A DNA stretch of 64,000 bases from Symbiodinium natans (Eukaryota; Sar; Dinophyceae; Suessiales; Symbiodiniaceae): assembly GCA_905221605.1 (NCBI GenBank), contig CAJNDS010000058.1:334501-398500 (forward strand). The letters run 5' to 3'. The position numbers and the translations under genes are program-made. A model generated the notes under the pieces. That model was given only the letters and a program-made list of their open reading frames with translations, did no database searches and had not been told where the DNA came from. This document shows positions 22,030-34,560 of this stretch, piece after piece (the stretch's first letter is position 1; the number at the start of each line of letters is the position of its first letter).

Positions 22030-22390
22030 CTCTGGGGTTGGGCAGTGCTGGGCACTCCAGCGAGTCTCTGCGTGTACTCTGGCAGAGTTCAGGGATTCTC
22101 TGGGGGTCTCTGGGGCAACTCTTGGGGTTGCGCACTCCAGGGTTTCTCTGGGGATACTCTTGGGATTGGGTACTCCAAGGATTCTTTTTGGGGCCCTTCG
22201 GGAACTCCAGAAATTCTCCGAAACTACTGTGAGGTTGGGCACTCCAGGGATTCTCTGAGAATACTCCTGGGGCTGGGCACGAGGTGTTCTGGCAATACTC
22301 TGAAAGCACTCCAGGGATTCTCTGGTGTCTGAAATTGGGCACTGATACTTTGGGGTTGGGCGCTCCAACAATTCTCTCTTGGGGGTGGGG
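22030..22390 (+). repeat. Degenerate tandem repeat, unit about 45-50 bp (GGGCACTCCAGGGATTCTC type)
   Basis: Copies of gggcactccagggattctc followed by tgggg.tactctggggtt recur about seven times with much divergence. The same motif appears in reverse orientation at 22850-23025, so the two blocks form an imperfect inverted pair around about 450 bp. Confidence 0.75.
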
Positions 22391-22849
22391 AACGAATAAA
22401 CGCAGAATGGCCGAAGGAAAGAAAGACATACAAAAAAGACAGGCAGAAATATCTCAATAACTACCGGACGACATAAGTTATGAAAGGTATGAAGACTTAA
22501 GAAGTAAGTTAAGCTTTGCAAGCTTGCTTTACAAAGAATTATCACGCCATGAAGATGACTTGCGTGGAGAAAACGTGCGAATCTTTGCGAAGCCTGTCAT
22601 GCAGCATTGTGTTTGCAAATTTGGGGCGTACTTGCCAATCACGAAAATGCATGCGATTCTTTTCCACGGGGGGTCACCCTCCCTCCCAGCCCCACCAGTT
22701 TTTTTTTTCAATGCAGGTTGAAGTCTTGCAGGCTTTCTGGTTTTTCCCCACCCTCGGTGTGGGGTTGTTAGATTTTTAAACTCAACTCTTCTCCTTGCCC
22801 GGAACTCTTCTCCTCGCCCGGTCTGCTCCTCGCTCATCCCTGGGTGCCC

Positions 22850-23025
22850 AACCCCAGAGTGTCCCGGGAGTGCCCAACCCCGCATGTCCCTGGAGTGCCC
22901 AACCCCAGAATGCCCAACCCCTGGAGTGGCCAACCCCAGAGTGCCCAACTTTAGAGTGTTTCTGGAACGCCCAACCCCAGAGTGTCCCTGGAGTGCCCTG
23001 GAGTGCCCAACCCCAGAGTGCTACC
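22850..23025 (-). repeat. Tandem repeat, unit about 26 bp (inverse of the 22 kb block)
   Basis: Repeats of gtgcccaaccccagagtgtc with cctggagt recur about seven times. They are the reverse complement of the core ggttgggcactccaggg found at 22030-22390, and the unit is shorter and better conserved than in that block. Confidence 0.75.
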
Positions 23026-24537
23026 CAGACAGGGTGGGATGTTCGAAGTAAATTTTGGTGGAGGCACCAATGTCCTCTGCAGGAAAACCGTTATTTCATC
23101 TACATCCATACTTCATTAGGGAAAGCCTGAACGGGCGTTAATGAGTATAGAATTTCAGAGGGTCAGAGGCGCCTCGGGGCCGGGGAAGCCCCCGCGCCTG
23201 TCGGAACGCTTCAACCGCGACCCTGAGCCCCGAAAGCCCCCAAAACTCTGAAAAAACTTACTTCCCTGGCCTTCAGGGAAGTCTCAGTTCGCGGAATCTC
23301 GTCCGAAGCTTCGTGGAAGGCCTCGGGGCTTCTTGGGGGCCTCGGGGGAGTTGAGGAGTTGGAGTTTTGTGCTTCAGGGCTTTGGCATTGGGTTGAATTA
23401 CTTGGGTTTAGTAGCTTTCAGGTGCGGCAGTCTGCAGTCACCCAGATTTTCTGAGTCTGTCAGCTTGGTTATGAGGCCTCGCTGCCAGCTACAACGGCAA
23501 CTTGAAATCCATGCGCCTGGCTGAGTCTTTCAGGCAATTTGCCGGCCCAGGCTTACTAGCTTGCAGACTTTTCAGTCAACGCCCTATGGCTGCTTCTCTT
23601 CTGCTTGTGCAGCTCGCTGCAGGCTGGCCTTCTGCAGTGACGAGTTCAGGGAGGCCGGCAGTGCTCCTTTTCTTCTCCCAACTCCAGCATGTTCTGTAGT
23701 TGCCTTGGCTCACCTGAGAGAGGATAAGTCGGGTGGCCTCTTCGGAAGACTTACGGAAAAGCAGGTTGGAGGACGGCTTGGGGAGCCTGAGAGTGCAGTG
23801 GAGGTACTGTGTGGGACAAGAGACGCTGAGTGAATCAAACTCAAGCTTTGCCCACCCAGACAGGAATTCAGGGTTTGCACTTGCAGGCTCAGACAGAGGC
23901 TTCAGGTTCAGGGGGGGAGAGGCCCGTGGCGGTTGTGGTGGTGCTGAAGGTTCGAAGAAACGGTTAGGATTCTACTATTGGTTTTATTTCTGTCGTCCGG
24001 TCAAATATTCCAACTGGGCACTTCTGTTGCCTGACTCGGTGTTGCGTGCCATTTTCTGACTCGGCCGTACTAGCGACTCGAATTCCTAGTGCGGCCTCGG
24101 GTGAAACAGAAGTGATGCCTGCATGACCGTGCAATCGACCCTGCGATGCTTGAGATGTGAGGAGTCCCCGTGCCCAACCCGAAGAAGGACGGCCTTGGGG
24201 TGAATGAGCGCAGAGATAGGGCATCTCAGTTTCTCAGATCTCGGATCCCTCAAGTTGCGGATGCGGACATGAAGAGACAAGCAGGCGTTCATCGGACGCA
24301 GCTTGGTCCTGCCCAGCGCAACTGGGGAAGGCAGCGAGTAGATGAGAATGCTCCGGTTTTGCGAGCTTGTTCGACACAAGAGGTGCCGAGGACATTCGTC
24401 GGTTTTGATTGGTTTTTGCCTTTGAGGCATCCGCCTCTGCTTCGTCAGCTGTCACTTTCCAATCACGCAGATTGCAGCGGCGCTAGAGGCCCCATCGATT
24501 TTCTGCGAAGGGTCCCTCTGATGTGCCCGCTGGTCAG
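23026..24537. other. Region without a recognised gene
   Basis: No assignable gene. An open stretch at 24170-24610 (VPNPKKDGLGVNERRD) may contain an upstream exon of the gene ending at 25197, but without a clear acceptor or donor. Confidence 0.4.
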
Positions 24538-25197
24538 GATCCGCTGCAGGACCCGCTGGAAGCAGCGAAGATCGCCTTGGCAAAGACCCTGCGCAAGGTG
24601 CAGCGGATAACCTTGGCTGACACTAGCATCTGACAGTAGCCTCATGGCGTTACGGCAGCCTATTGATGGCAGCTTCTGCCAAGCTGTTGGGTCGCTTCAC
24701 AGGTGCTTCGCAAAGCCCACCAGAGGACTCGGAGTGCCGTGCTTCCGAGTGCTTTCCTTTGCTTTCCTTTGCTTTCCTTGATGAGCCCCTGCAACATCCT
24801 GCAACACTTTCCTTTCCTGTTCGTGTATAGGGGGAGCCTGGCAGGAGTCTTACTGATGAGCGTACCATCATCTTCGTCCAGGGGGACCGCTTAATTATGC
24901 ATTAGAGCTCTTGATAGGAAGGGTTCAGAACAGAACGGCCACCTCAATGGCACTGTGGTTTTGCAGGACCTCAATAGTAGAACTGTTCTTCGGGAGGGAG
25001 AGGCACGGGAGTTGTGCAAGGCAGCCCTTTTCTGGCGCCCAAACGGCATTGGGGGTCCCTCCGCGCAGGTGAACGATGTGCTCTTGGAGCTTCTGGAAGA
25101 TGAGTCGCTGCAGTCAGCCATTCAACAGCAGGCCTTCACGCATGTACCCATGGATCCGGGGATTGACATTTGTGCACAAGTCAAGTTGTGGGCATAA
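24538..25197 (+). CDS. Last two exons of an unassigned gene
   Basis: Exon 24538-24597 reads DPLQDPLEAAKIALAKTLRK between gtcag|G and the donor AAG|GTGCAG. Exon 24967-25197 begins after ttgcag (DLNSRTVLREGEARELCKAA) and runs 76 codons to TAA (ends QVKLWA). Both are in phase 0, so they join cleanly. The product is acidic and helical with a run VLLELLEDESLQSAIQQ. No family recognised. Confidence 0.5.
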
Positions 25198-27470
25198 TTT
25201 GCACGGAGAAGCAGAGTACAACAAGAAGAGTCATGAAGGGTCGACAGCTTTGCTGTATGTTGGCCATGTGGTGCAGTTGGATGACTTGCCTGCCGGTCGA
25301 TGGCGCGAAACCGTGTCACACGACAGCGCCGGGGTCTTGTCGGGCGCTGTGTCGCGTGATACGAAGCAAGACTCTTACAGCTGCGCCAGCTCTGCATTGG
25401 CTTTCGGCTTCGGTTTCCGTGTTTCCGTTATTTCAAGGTTGGTGTCGCTTCGAACTCCGAGGTGCATGACCTACCTGTAACATACAAATTCAGCAACAAG
25501 AAGATGTGCCAAACTGGCAACAGCTGGGCGCTTGGCCTTTTGTGCGCGTGCAGCTTTACGGATGCAGAGTGCAGACCTGAGAATTTTTTTTGTGGAATCC
25601 CCTCGACTCAAAGGCCCCGCACGGCGGCGTGCGGAGTCCCCCAAAAGCGAGGAGTCCAGCCCGAAGCCCAGGGCCTTTGAGAACGTTTAGACGCTTCAAG
25701 GCGTTGAAGGCTTTGCCGTTGCGAGGGGCTCTGCGCCTGCGTGCAGGTTCAGACCATGAACATTATCTCACCATAGGCGTCCCAGCTTCGTGAGCTTTCG
25801 TTGTGATGTCTAAAATCCTTCGTGGGCCATCCGCGGCACCTCCGATCTTTGGGCCTGCACGAAACCATAAATTAGGGGCCTTGCTGCCCACCCCACGACT
25901 TGGCGAGGTGATGTGATGTCCAAGGCGCCCGTGCCTTGGGGAACTGCACCGCTAGGGTCCATGATGGTTTCTGCAGGTCTCTGCAAGTTCTGTGTGTATC
26001 CGAATTGCAGAGCGTTTGCCGAGGCGGTCACAAGCCGATCAAGCGGATTCTGCTCCGGAGTTGACAAAGGCCATTTTTCCCCCGCGGGGACTTTTTGGCT
26101 TGAGATGTCTCCGAGATGTCCCTGAGTCTATGGCAATAGCCTGGTGTCCAAGCTGTCCAAGAGCTGGGTTGTGTTGCTTAGTCTTTGTTTCTGGGGAGTC
26201 CTTGGGCGGGCTTCTTGTACGCTGCTTGCAAGCGAGTTCACTACAGAAGGACATGGAAGTGCCCGTAAGGCTGGGACAGAAGACCCTAAGAACTTCATGT
26301 GTAGAGCTAAAGCCTTTGGTAGCAGCCTGGTGCTTTATCTTGCTGTGACGTCGCCGTTTGAGTATGCTTCGCGCGGTTGCAATCAATCAGTACTCAGTGA
26401 ACCAGCACATGATGGTTTCGTTGTCGTTTGATGCAGTTGGCTGTAGTTTGTTTGTTTAACAGGTCAGCTCAGTGTTCAGCTGGGTGCAAAGGGCAGCGCC
26501 TCCACCCAGAACCCCCCCGCAGTCGCAGCCCTATCTCTCCAATACATCCTAATTCACCACCTGGAGCGCTTCTGCGGGAGCATGGCAGGTCAAAACCACA
26601 AAAACCACATCCACCACGGCCAGCAGCAAGTCATGGCCTGAGCTGGCATCGGCTTGCGCTGGATCATCGCGGCAGTTTGCTCAAGACAGGCGGCTCATGG
26701 ACTTCTGTCGGGGGTTTAGCATGAAGAGATTTTAAGAATTTAGCGATGTGGTGCAAGTCGAGTTCTGCGAATCGGCGCAGTTCCCAGGCGAACCGAGGGT
26801 GGTCTTTACAAGAGGACTCGTGCCGCGGCATTGCAGCCTCATGTGCTAGCAGCAACCGCTACAGTTTGTGATCTGTTCTGTAGCTACGGTTGGTCACAAG
26901 CTTCCCAGGAGGGCAGTTGGGGTGGTTTGGGGTCGTTTGGCAACTCTTCGACGGGCAGGACCTTGGCGACTCTCGGACAGGAGTGGCTGGACAACTGGGG
27001 AGTTGTGTGGTGCTCAGTTTCATCGGTACTGCGTGAGACCTGCTGCTACTGGTGCCATCCGGTGCTTGTGCTCTTTCGCCGTGTCCACAAAGCCCTAAGC
27101 TCCTAAACGTCCTAAAACCTATGTGCACTCGAGGTCGTAGTCAGAAGCCCATAGCACTCCTCACAATCCTTGGTGCGCAGGCCTTTAAGCAGAAAGACTT
27201 CCGATCCTTCAGGCGTCCGTGCTGCAGCTGATTTGTGTAAGGTCGGAGTCTTCAAGGTTGCATTAAAGCAAGTCGTGCTGTATCCGCAGCTTCCCCTCCT
27301 CGAGATTTCCTTGTGTCCTTGTGGATGTTCCACGCCTTGTTGAGTTACAAGCAGAGAGGCCCAGACCCTACAGGGCCAAAAGGTCCTGAAGGAGCCTAAA
27401 GCCCAAAGGCCACAGCCCACGAACGCCTAAACCCCAGCCCCGGATGGGCTTTCCGAAGCCACGCCTTCAG
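25198..27470. other. Region without a recognised gene
   Basis: Downstream of the gene ending at 25197. Open stretches are short and on both strands. Low-quality CCTAAA-like patches occur near 27100-27120 and 27395-27435. Nothing is assigned. Confidence 0.4.
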
Positions 27471-27565
27471 GTTTCCTTCGTGCGCCGACCGCGTGATCTA
27501 CTGGGCTTCGGACGCTCTCTATGACCGGTTGAGCTGGGAGCTGCCAAGGGGTGGCTACGAGGCGA
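27471..27565 (+). CDS. Exon-like segment
   Basis: After the acceptor ccttcag|G the frame reads FPSCADRVIYWASDALYDRL then SWELPRGGYEA. It is aromatic-rich and protein-like, but the donor is not clear. It may belong with the segment at 28077-28165. Family unknown. Confidence 0.32.
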
Positions 27566-28076
27566 GTCAAGGTTCAATGGAAGCAGTTTTCACAGTTGTA
27601 CAATGTTTCGCGATGTTTTGCCATGATTTTACAATGAAAACAGCTACGTTTACAGAGAGACGAAGTTCATTCAACGAGCGCCCTGGCCAGCTCAATCACT
27701 CGCAGCTGGGCAGCGACCATCGGCCTGTCAGCTTGGAGGCAGGACCGGTGGAAGGATCGTCCGCAAGGATGCTGAATACAAAGCTCTCAAAAACCAATCT
27801 TGCGGATGCCTTGGGTCGCAGGTGATCCTGCGAGTGTCCGAGGAATCGGTTCGAACCTCCAAGCCCCTCCAACCAGCAGCGAGCCGAGAGCGGTCTAAAA
27901 ACTGGTGTTGGCAAAAGCTTTTTGAGCATGGTTCATATGTCTCAGCATGTTAAAAAGCCATCTCTTCAGTGCCTCAGGCGCGCAGCTACATGACGGAGGC
28001 ATGGAGCTGCTGGATATTTTGGGTTTGGTCCGGAGATTCAATTCCTGCATCCACGGGGGGCTGCCCCCAGCTTCAG

Positions 28077-28165
28077 CCACGGCATCAGGGCTACCTCTCG
28101 GAGCCCGAAGATACCTCCATGTCAGAGGCAGAGGTGCAAGTTCTCGATGCCTCGATGCGCCTGTG
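28077..28165 (+). CDS. Exon-like segment, acidic
   Basis: Acceptor cttcag|C and donor TGTG|GTAACC enclose a frame reading PRHQGYLSEPEDTSMSEAEV then QVLDASMRL. A later Ser/Arg-rich stretch at about 28555-28635 (VAEARSLSRRRSESDA, ends TGA) could be the last exon. No family recognised. Confidence 0.35.
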
Positions 28166-28986
28166 GTAACCAGTCATGAAGATGGATGCGCATTTGCCAA
28201 ATTAAATAGGTTCAGCAGCTACATGTAGCTGGTTGGAGCTCAGCTCCAACTCCTTGTGAAGGATGGCTTGGACTCCTGCGAGGCCACACCCAGGCTGCGT
28301 GGATTGTTGCTGACTGTGCAACTGGGTTCAGTGTTTTCTTCTGTGGCCTTAGGACTTGGAGATAAGCTCAATCTTCGGGTTTTTGGAGACGGCAATGATG
28401 AATCCAGGACGGTTGCATCTTCACCACCTGCGTTCGGGCACGGAGAAGTCACATCCTTTGTCTGGCCAACTTGGCACCATGATTGGTTGCCTGGTGCACA
28501 CGAGCAGCCGGCAGCGTTGCCTTGCACGAACCGAGGGATCACAAGAGTCGCGGATGCCAGTTGCCGAGGCGCGATCGCTCAGCCGCCGCCGCTCGGAATC
28601 GGATGCCAGTTGCCTGGCCTCAGACGGGCGCTGAGCCGATGGTACACGAAACAGAGCCATAGCTAAGCCGTGCCATGTGGAAGTCCTCGGGTCATGCTCT
28701 GCCAAGGATGACGAGTGAACGAAGTGTCTGCCTTGCCAAAGGGCAAGTTGCAGAAAACTTTGGGATGTGCAGGCGGCTGCCATGCGGTCGTCTGGAGAGA
28801 TTGCTGACAAAGAGCGCCTTTGTCAGAAGGCTCCCAGCCCGTGGAAATCCATACTTTGTTTGAACGCTGGACAGCGAGCCCCGCGGGGCATAAAAATCAT
28901 TGGATATCCACCGCTGCCTGTTGCCGCCTTCAAGGCGGGAGCGGCAGTGTCTCCACCGGCGCAGCCCATGTGCTCGTAAACATGCT

Positions 28987-29717
<731 letters not shown>

Positions 29718-32011
29718 ACGGTTAGGTTGCCGAAGTGCAGGAATACACCAAAAACAGACTGCATCCGCTCGTCCTCTCCGAGAAGGGCGATTGTTTCGAG
29801 ATGATGGGACTTGCCACCCTGCCTCGTGTGCAGCCTATTTTCCTGTGTTTGGTTGCCGACGAGGCATAGTCCCCCTTTCCCCAAAGTGTATCAGTGACTT
29901 TTGTTGTACAAGGATGTACAAGGGGAGGTTCCAAGACAAAAAGGGGGAAGGAAGGGGTTTAGTAAATCTCCGAACTGGCCTCAATGGCCTCTGCATGGCT
30001 TTCGAAGCTCTTGGGTGATCGGCCAAGGCATGAAGTTCTTTGACGCGCAAACCCTCCGGTCCTTTCGGGTGTCCGATCTGGTGGCTTTAGACATTCCTGA
30101 AGCTGCAGCAAGATGAATTGTTCATAAAGCTCTACCTCCCGAATGACGCCTTTAGGATCGGTAGTTTCACAAGCTTCGGAGCTCTGTTTTAGTTCATTAC
30201 TAGTTCACCGATTCGAAGGTGTGCTCAGTCGTGGAAAAAACAACGCAAGCTTCAGCTCTGACAGCAAGAGACGCTCATCTGGAAGGTCGGTTCAGCTTGT
30301 TTTGTCGGGCAAGGCTGTTCAGTGAGGCACGGGTGTTTGCTTGCCGAAACCTGGTTTCAGATGAGCCTGAGTTGTCATGGCCTGCGGCGGCTATGTTCCC
30401 CAAGCGGCCGGGGCCTCTCAAGGACGCATGGTCCCAACGGTCCTAACACAAGCACGCCTAGAGTCTTCCACCCGAACCCAGGCCCAGCACTCCAGGAACT
30501 ACCACAAGGAGGCCGTGCCCTCTGCTTTGCAAGAGGTGGTGGACACTGCCCTCCGAAAACTCCCTTTGAAGCCCTTTAAGCTTGAGGTGCCTTAACTCGG
30601 TGCCAAGGCCTTGCGGACGGTTTACCGGCGGAGGCGAGGGGCACCAAGAGGGCAGACGGCTGGCCTTATGTGAATGGGAAGAAGCTCCCCAAAGAAACTC
30701 CGGCCCCCTGACCTGAAGTTGCATCCGAGAAGCTCAAGTGTGAGAATGTCGAGAGTTTCGTGGGGCCATGCCAGTGGTTGTATACTCGAAGAACCTGAGC
30801 TACGCATGCAATGTTCAGATCAAAACGCGCGCGCGCGCGTGCAAAAGGCGGCATGTTGTGGTGGAACTCCCGAAACGCCCGAAACCTCTCTGAAAACCAG
30901 AAATGCGAAGAACCCCCACTCGGCACAGGCTGGAACACCTGGGCCTGAAGCTTCAGCAGCTGGAACTGGGCTGCCCAGCAAATTGGCCAGTTTTCTAAGT
31001 TAGGTTTTGGTTCGGACGGACTCCCTAAGATAGAGCCCAAGGGCCCTACTGACATTGCACCGTTGCACTATGCTACACTACTTGTTCTTCAGGTTGCCAG
31101 GATGCGGACGGCATCCCTGGGGAGGTTCTGCACTCAGATCTTCATCAGGACAAGTTACTTAAGTTGTTTAGGGGTCCCACAAACAGTGTTTGCACTACGC
31201 GCTGCATATGTTGGGAGCAAAGGAATGGCGCACTCTGGTAAAACCCGGGGCTTCTTTTCAGTAGGCTCAGCGCGTTTGTCTTTTCGGAACGACGGCGTTC
31301 TCGATTTTTGTTCGTCGGCGCACATGTGAGGTAATTACAAACGATGCAGATGTCGTTCGCATTGGCTGGCACAGCACTTCCATTCGCCGTCTCAGAGCTT
31401 CGATTTTCGCGCTTGGCAGCAATGGGATTTCTATTCGGAGCCTCACTAGTCCTCCGAGCATGCTCCTCGTGAAATGGAAAGCTGCCGTTGCTAGGCCTTG
31501 AATCGTTCTCCTGCCCACGTCCCGGCGCGCATTCCGCGGTCGAACTCAAATTCGCCTAGTCTGATGTCTAGATTTTAGAGCTTGGTTGTATGGTGGGTGG
31601 GGTCTTGGGGGGTGGAGGGTCCTCGGACGTTGTTCTTCTACTCACGCGCAGGGTGCGCCATCCGGAAACCTGCCGGGCTCCGTGCTGCTTCCTGGTGCCA
31701 CGTTGCTGCCGGGAGCCCGAGCATGCACAAGCACGAGCTTCTCGATGTTTGCTGGCTTTCTTCATGCACCTAGAGCCAGGAACTAGCAAAGACGTGGAAG
31801 TGACAACATGGCCACGTTGCGCTTCTTTGCTCTGTCCTTTCCAGGGCTCCCATGGCGAACCCAAACCCCTTGCCACAGATCCCGGCATTGACGCGGTAAT
31901 GTTTGCAAAAGGCGGCCTTGGAGCTTCACGTGACATCTTGAATCATCTTGATATCGGAGTCTCCTCTTTAGTTTTGTTTAGTGCAGAGCAATAGCTTGGA
32001 GCCCGAGAGCC
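29718..32011. other. Region without a recognised gene
   Basis: No assignable gene. A short exon-like stretch ends at 30114 (SFRVSDLVALDIPEAAAR, then TGA). A GCGCGCGC run lies at about 30828-30840. Confidence 0.4.
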
Positions 32012-32272
32012 ATGGCTGATTCTGAGCAGAAGGCGCTTGTCGTAATATGCCAGCTTTATGCCGTGCTTTCCGGAGTTTTCTTCATGTCATCGTGGTACGA
32101 TGTGAGGCAGTCGACCCTTTCATATGCGTCGTGCGAGTTTTTTGTCGGCATACAGTCGTGCCGTGACATCTCTTGCCAGGCAAGATACCTGGCAATGCGC
32201 CAGGCGCTGGCGGTGATCGAGGCACGAACCTCACGCGGTGCTCAGCAATTGATTGGCGAGAGCTGCGTGTAA
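32012..32272 (+). CDS. Small hypothetical protein or first exon with one membrane segment
   Basis: An 86-codon frame starts at an ATG in good context (gccATGGCTG; MADSEQKALVVICQL). It has one hydrophobic stretch at residues 8-26, then a Cys/Arg-containing tail (CEFFVGIQSCRDISC). A further open stretch at 32273-32728 may be a second gene part. Nothing is recognised. Confidence 0.35.
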   Translation: MADSEQKALVVICQLYAVLSGVFFMSSWYDVRQSTLSYASCEFFVGIQSCRDISCQARYLAMRQALAVIEARTSRGAQQLIGESCV

Positions 32273-33142
32273 GTGGCTATACAGAGTACCGACAGTACCC
32301 TGCAGAGCAGTTTCCGCCGTTTCGGCCTTCAGCCCAGGCGCAGCCCGACGGCCTTTGTGGCGGCTGTGCCGAGTGGCAAGCCCGGCACCGCCGGGACACG
32401 AAACAACTCCTGCAGGCACGTCTTGGCATTGAGAAATATTGAGAGCAGCGAAAAACTCGAAAACCCACAAAGCTCCCTGGAGCCCCTGGAAGGAAGTTGC
32501 TCATTTGAGGGCGGCGCTGCAGAGGGTGTTGGCTCAGATGGGGCAGTTCCTGAGCTGAAAGTGCCCCCTGCGACTGTTGGATCGGTGCAGATGACTTGTG
32601 CTCAGGCTTTTGCCAGGGGAAGACCTTTCGAGGCTGCAAAAAGAACCGCAGCTCAATTTCTTGACAGCTCTTGGTGTAACATGCACGAATGCAGCAGCGC
32701 TCTCAGTTGCGGGGCGTTGCGTGAATGAAAAGCACATCCAAGGAGCTCAATCTGGACAGCCGCAGCCCGGCTGCAGTGCGAGGTTGCCCCAGCAGTGGAG
32801 TCCGATCTCATAATGCAGGTAAAGTGCATGCACATGAGAAGTCACAGAGATACGCCATGCTGCACTTAGGTCTCTTCAGCCAGGTCTCGCCTGGTGTCAC
32901 CGAAAGCGACCTTGCACTGGCCTCGGCCTCCAATCAATTCCAAGTGTCATTTAAGGATGTTAGGAGAGAGCACGAAAGAGTGAGAGAAGTCCCGACGTCA
33001 CATGCGCGTCCGCGTCCCCGAGGCAACTATGAAGTCTGACACTCAACATTGAATCTTGCACAGCTCTTGCCAGCTTGCGATATGCGATACGGGTGAGTTG
33101 AGGACACCTGCAAGTCCCTGGCAGCCGCTCTGTGCACCCGAG

Positions 33143-33598
33143 GCTAGCCCGGGCGGGAAAAGAAGTGGCCGACTTGAAAGCGGAGAATGCCGCGTTGAAG
33201 AAGCACCATGCTGAGAGCGCCAAAGCTGCAGCTTTCAAGGGCCTCTTGCTATTTCGTGTTTCAGATGTACCCGCCGCGTAAGATTGAGTATGCGACAATG
33301 CAAGGTTCAGAGGTCATGCTTTAGGGCGGTTAGGGGTTTGCACATGTGGGTTGATCTACATTTCACCAGGGTTGTTTTTGCCCTGACACGAGAAGGAAGA
33401 TGCCACAGCAGAGATCCCCGAACGGGCCCACGAATTTGGATAAATGGACTCCTTACCTCCCCTCATCTCCCCTCCCCGTCCCCCCCCTTCCCGCAAAAGA
33501 AAGGCGAGGCAGAGCTGTCGGAGCAGCGGCGCCGGAGTGCGGCTCTGGAGAAGGAGCTCAGGGACCTCAAGCAGCAGATGGCCCAGAGGGAGATCCAG
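33143..33598 (+). CDS. Coiled-coil exons (two)
   Basis: The segment about 33143-33240 (LARAGKEVADLKAENAALKK, then HHAESAKAAAFK) follows cccgag|G and ends at a GC donor (AAGG|GCCTCT). The exon 33500-33598 (KGEAELSEQRRRSAALEKEL, then RDLKQQMAQREIQ) follows gcaaaag and ends at a GC donor (CAG|GCCGGG). Both show heptad spacing of Leu/Ala with charged residues. They may start the gene whose other coiled-coil exons lie at 36.1-38.8 kb, on the far side of the LRAT-like ORF. Confidence 0.55.
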
Positions 33599-34560
33599 GC
33601 CGGGCCCCCACCCCCCCTCCAAGGGACCTGCTTGAAAGCCCTGTCAGTGAGCATGTTCCGATGTCGGATTGCTGCGAAGACTTGGGAGGCTGCCAGCCAG
33701 GAGTTTGCTTTTGAACCCCGCCGTGGCAAGCCGCAGAGGACGAAGGATCGCGCCGGGCTTCTGCGCAAAAACCTTGGGATGTCTGGCGCAGTTGTCGCCA
33801 CAAGCTCCCGTGCCTTATAGCTCAAACCCCGGAGCCAGAAGCCACTTCGGCAGGATTTGTCTCTCCCAAGAAGCTTTTCCAGGCAGATGGAGGAGTGCTG
33901 AGAAGACCGTGCTAGCACCGTGCTCCCGAACCCCCAGCATCAGATCCCTGCCCCTGACCCCTGCCTGGAGAGGAGTCCTATTTCAGCCGCCGCCCCTCCA
34001 AACCCAGCGTCGTCGACGTGAAGTTCGCAGCATCCTCCAGCCTGGGCCGCCTCCAGCTCGGTGCGCCTTGAGGTGGGCAGACCGCTGTACCTTGAGTTTG
34101 AGGGTGGGCCGAAGTGATTTTGGTTTCGAAAAGCAGAAGCCTCGAAATAAATCAGTTTCACTGATGGCGCAGCTCCAGCCCAAGGCCTTCGGTGCTGTGC
34201 TTTCAGAATTCGTGCCGGCTCAATTCGCCTCCTCACCGGGCTGGGTTGCGTAAAAACCGCCGTTCTGCCAGCACAGACCTCCTCCTAGAGACGCTTGACA
34301 GCGCGCATTGATCCTTGAGCGTTGATTGTCGACTTCACTCACTGAGGCCCTCTGAATTTCAGAAGGCTGCAAAGGCTTGGCTTCCTTCTTGGCTTGCGTT
34401 GCCTCTGTCCTGTAGCCTGTGTGTAACTTTCGATATTCAGGAGATAGACACAGGTGCTGCAGCCGATGGTGGCTCAAAAAACTGGCCCAAGGCCTAATCG
34501 GAGTCTCCGGGCTCTCGCGGAATTTTTCAAGCTGCTCAGGAATTGAAGTCTTGCATCTCA

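Noticed and set aside
34457-34480. Possible relic of the dinoflagellate spliced leader (cagccgatggtggctcaa) upstream of the LRAT-like ORF
   Set aside because: Only the AGCC and GGCTCAA parts resemble the leader and the middle does not fit; too weak to claim retroposition.
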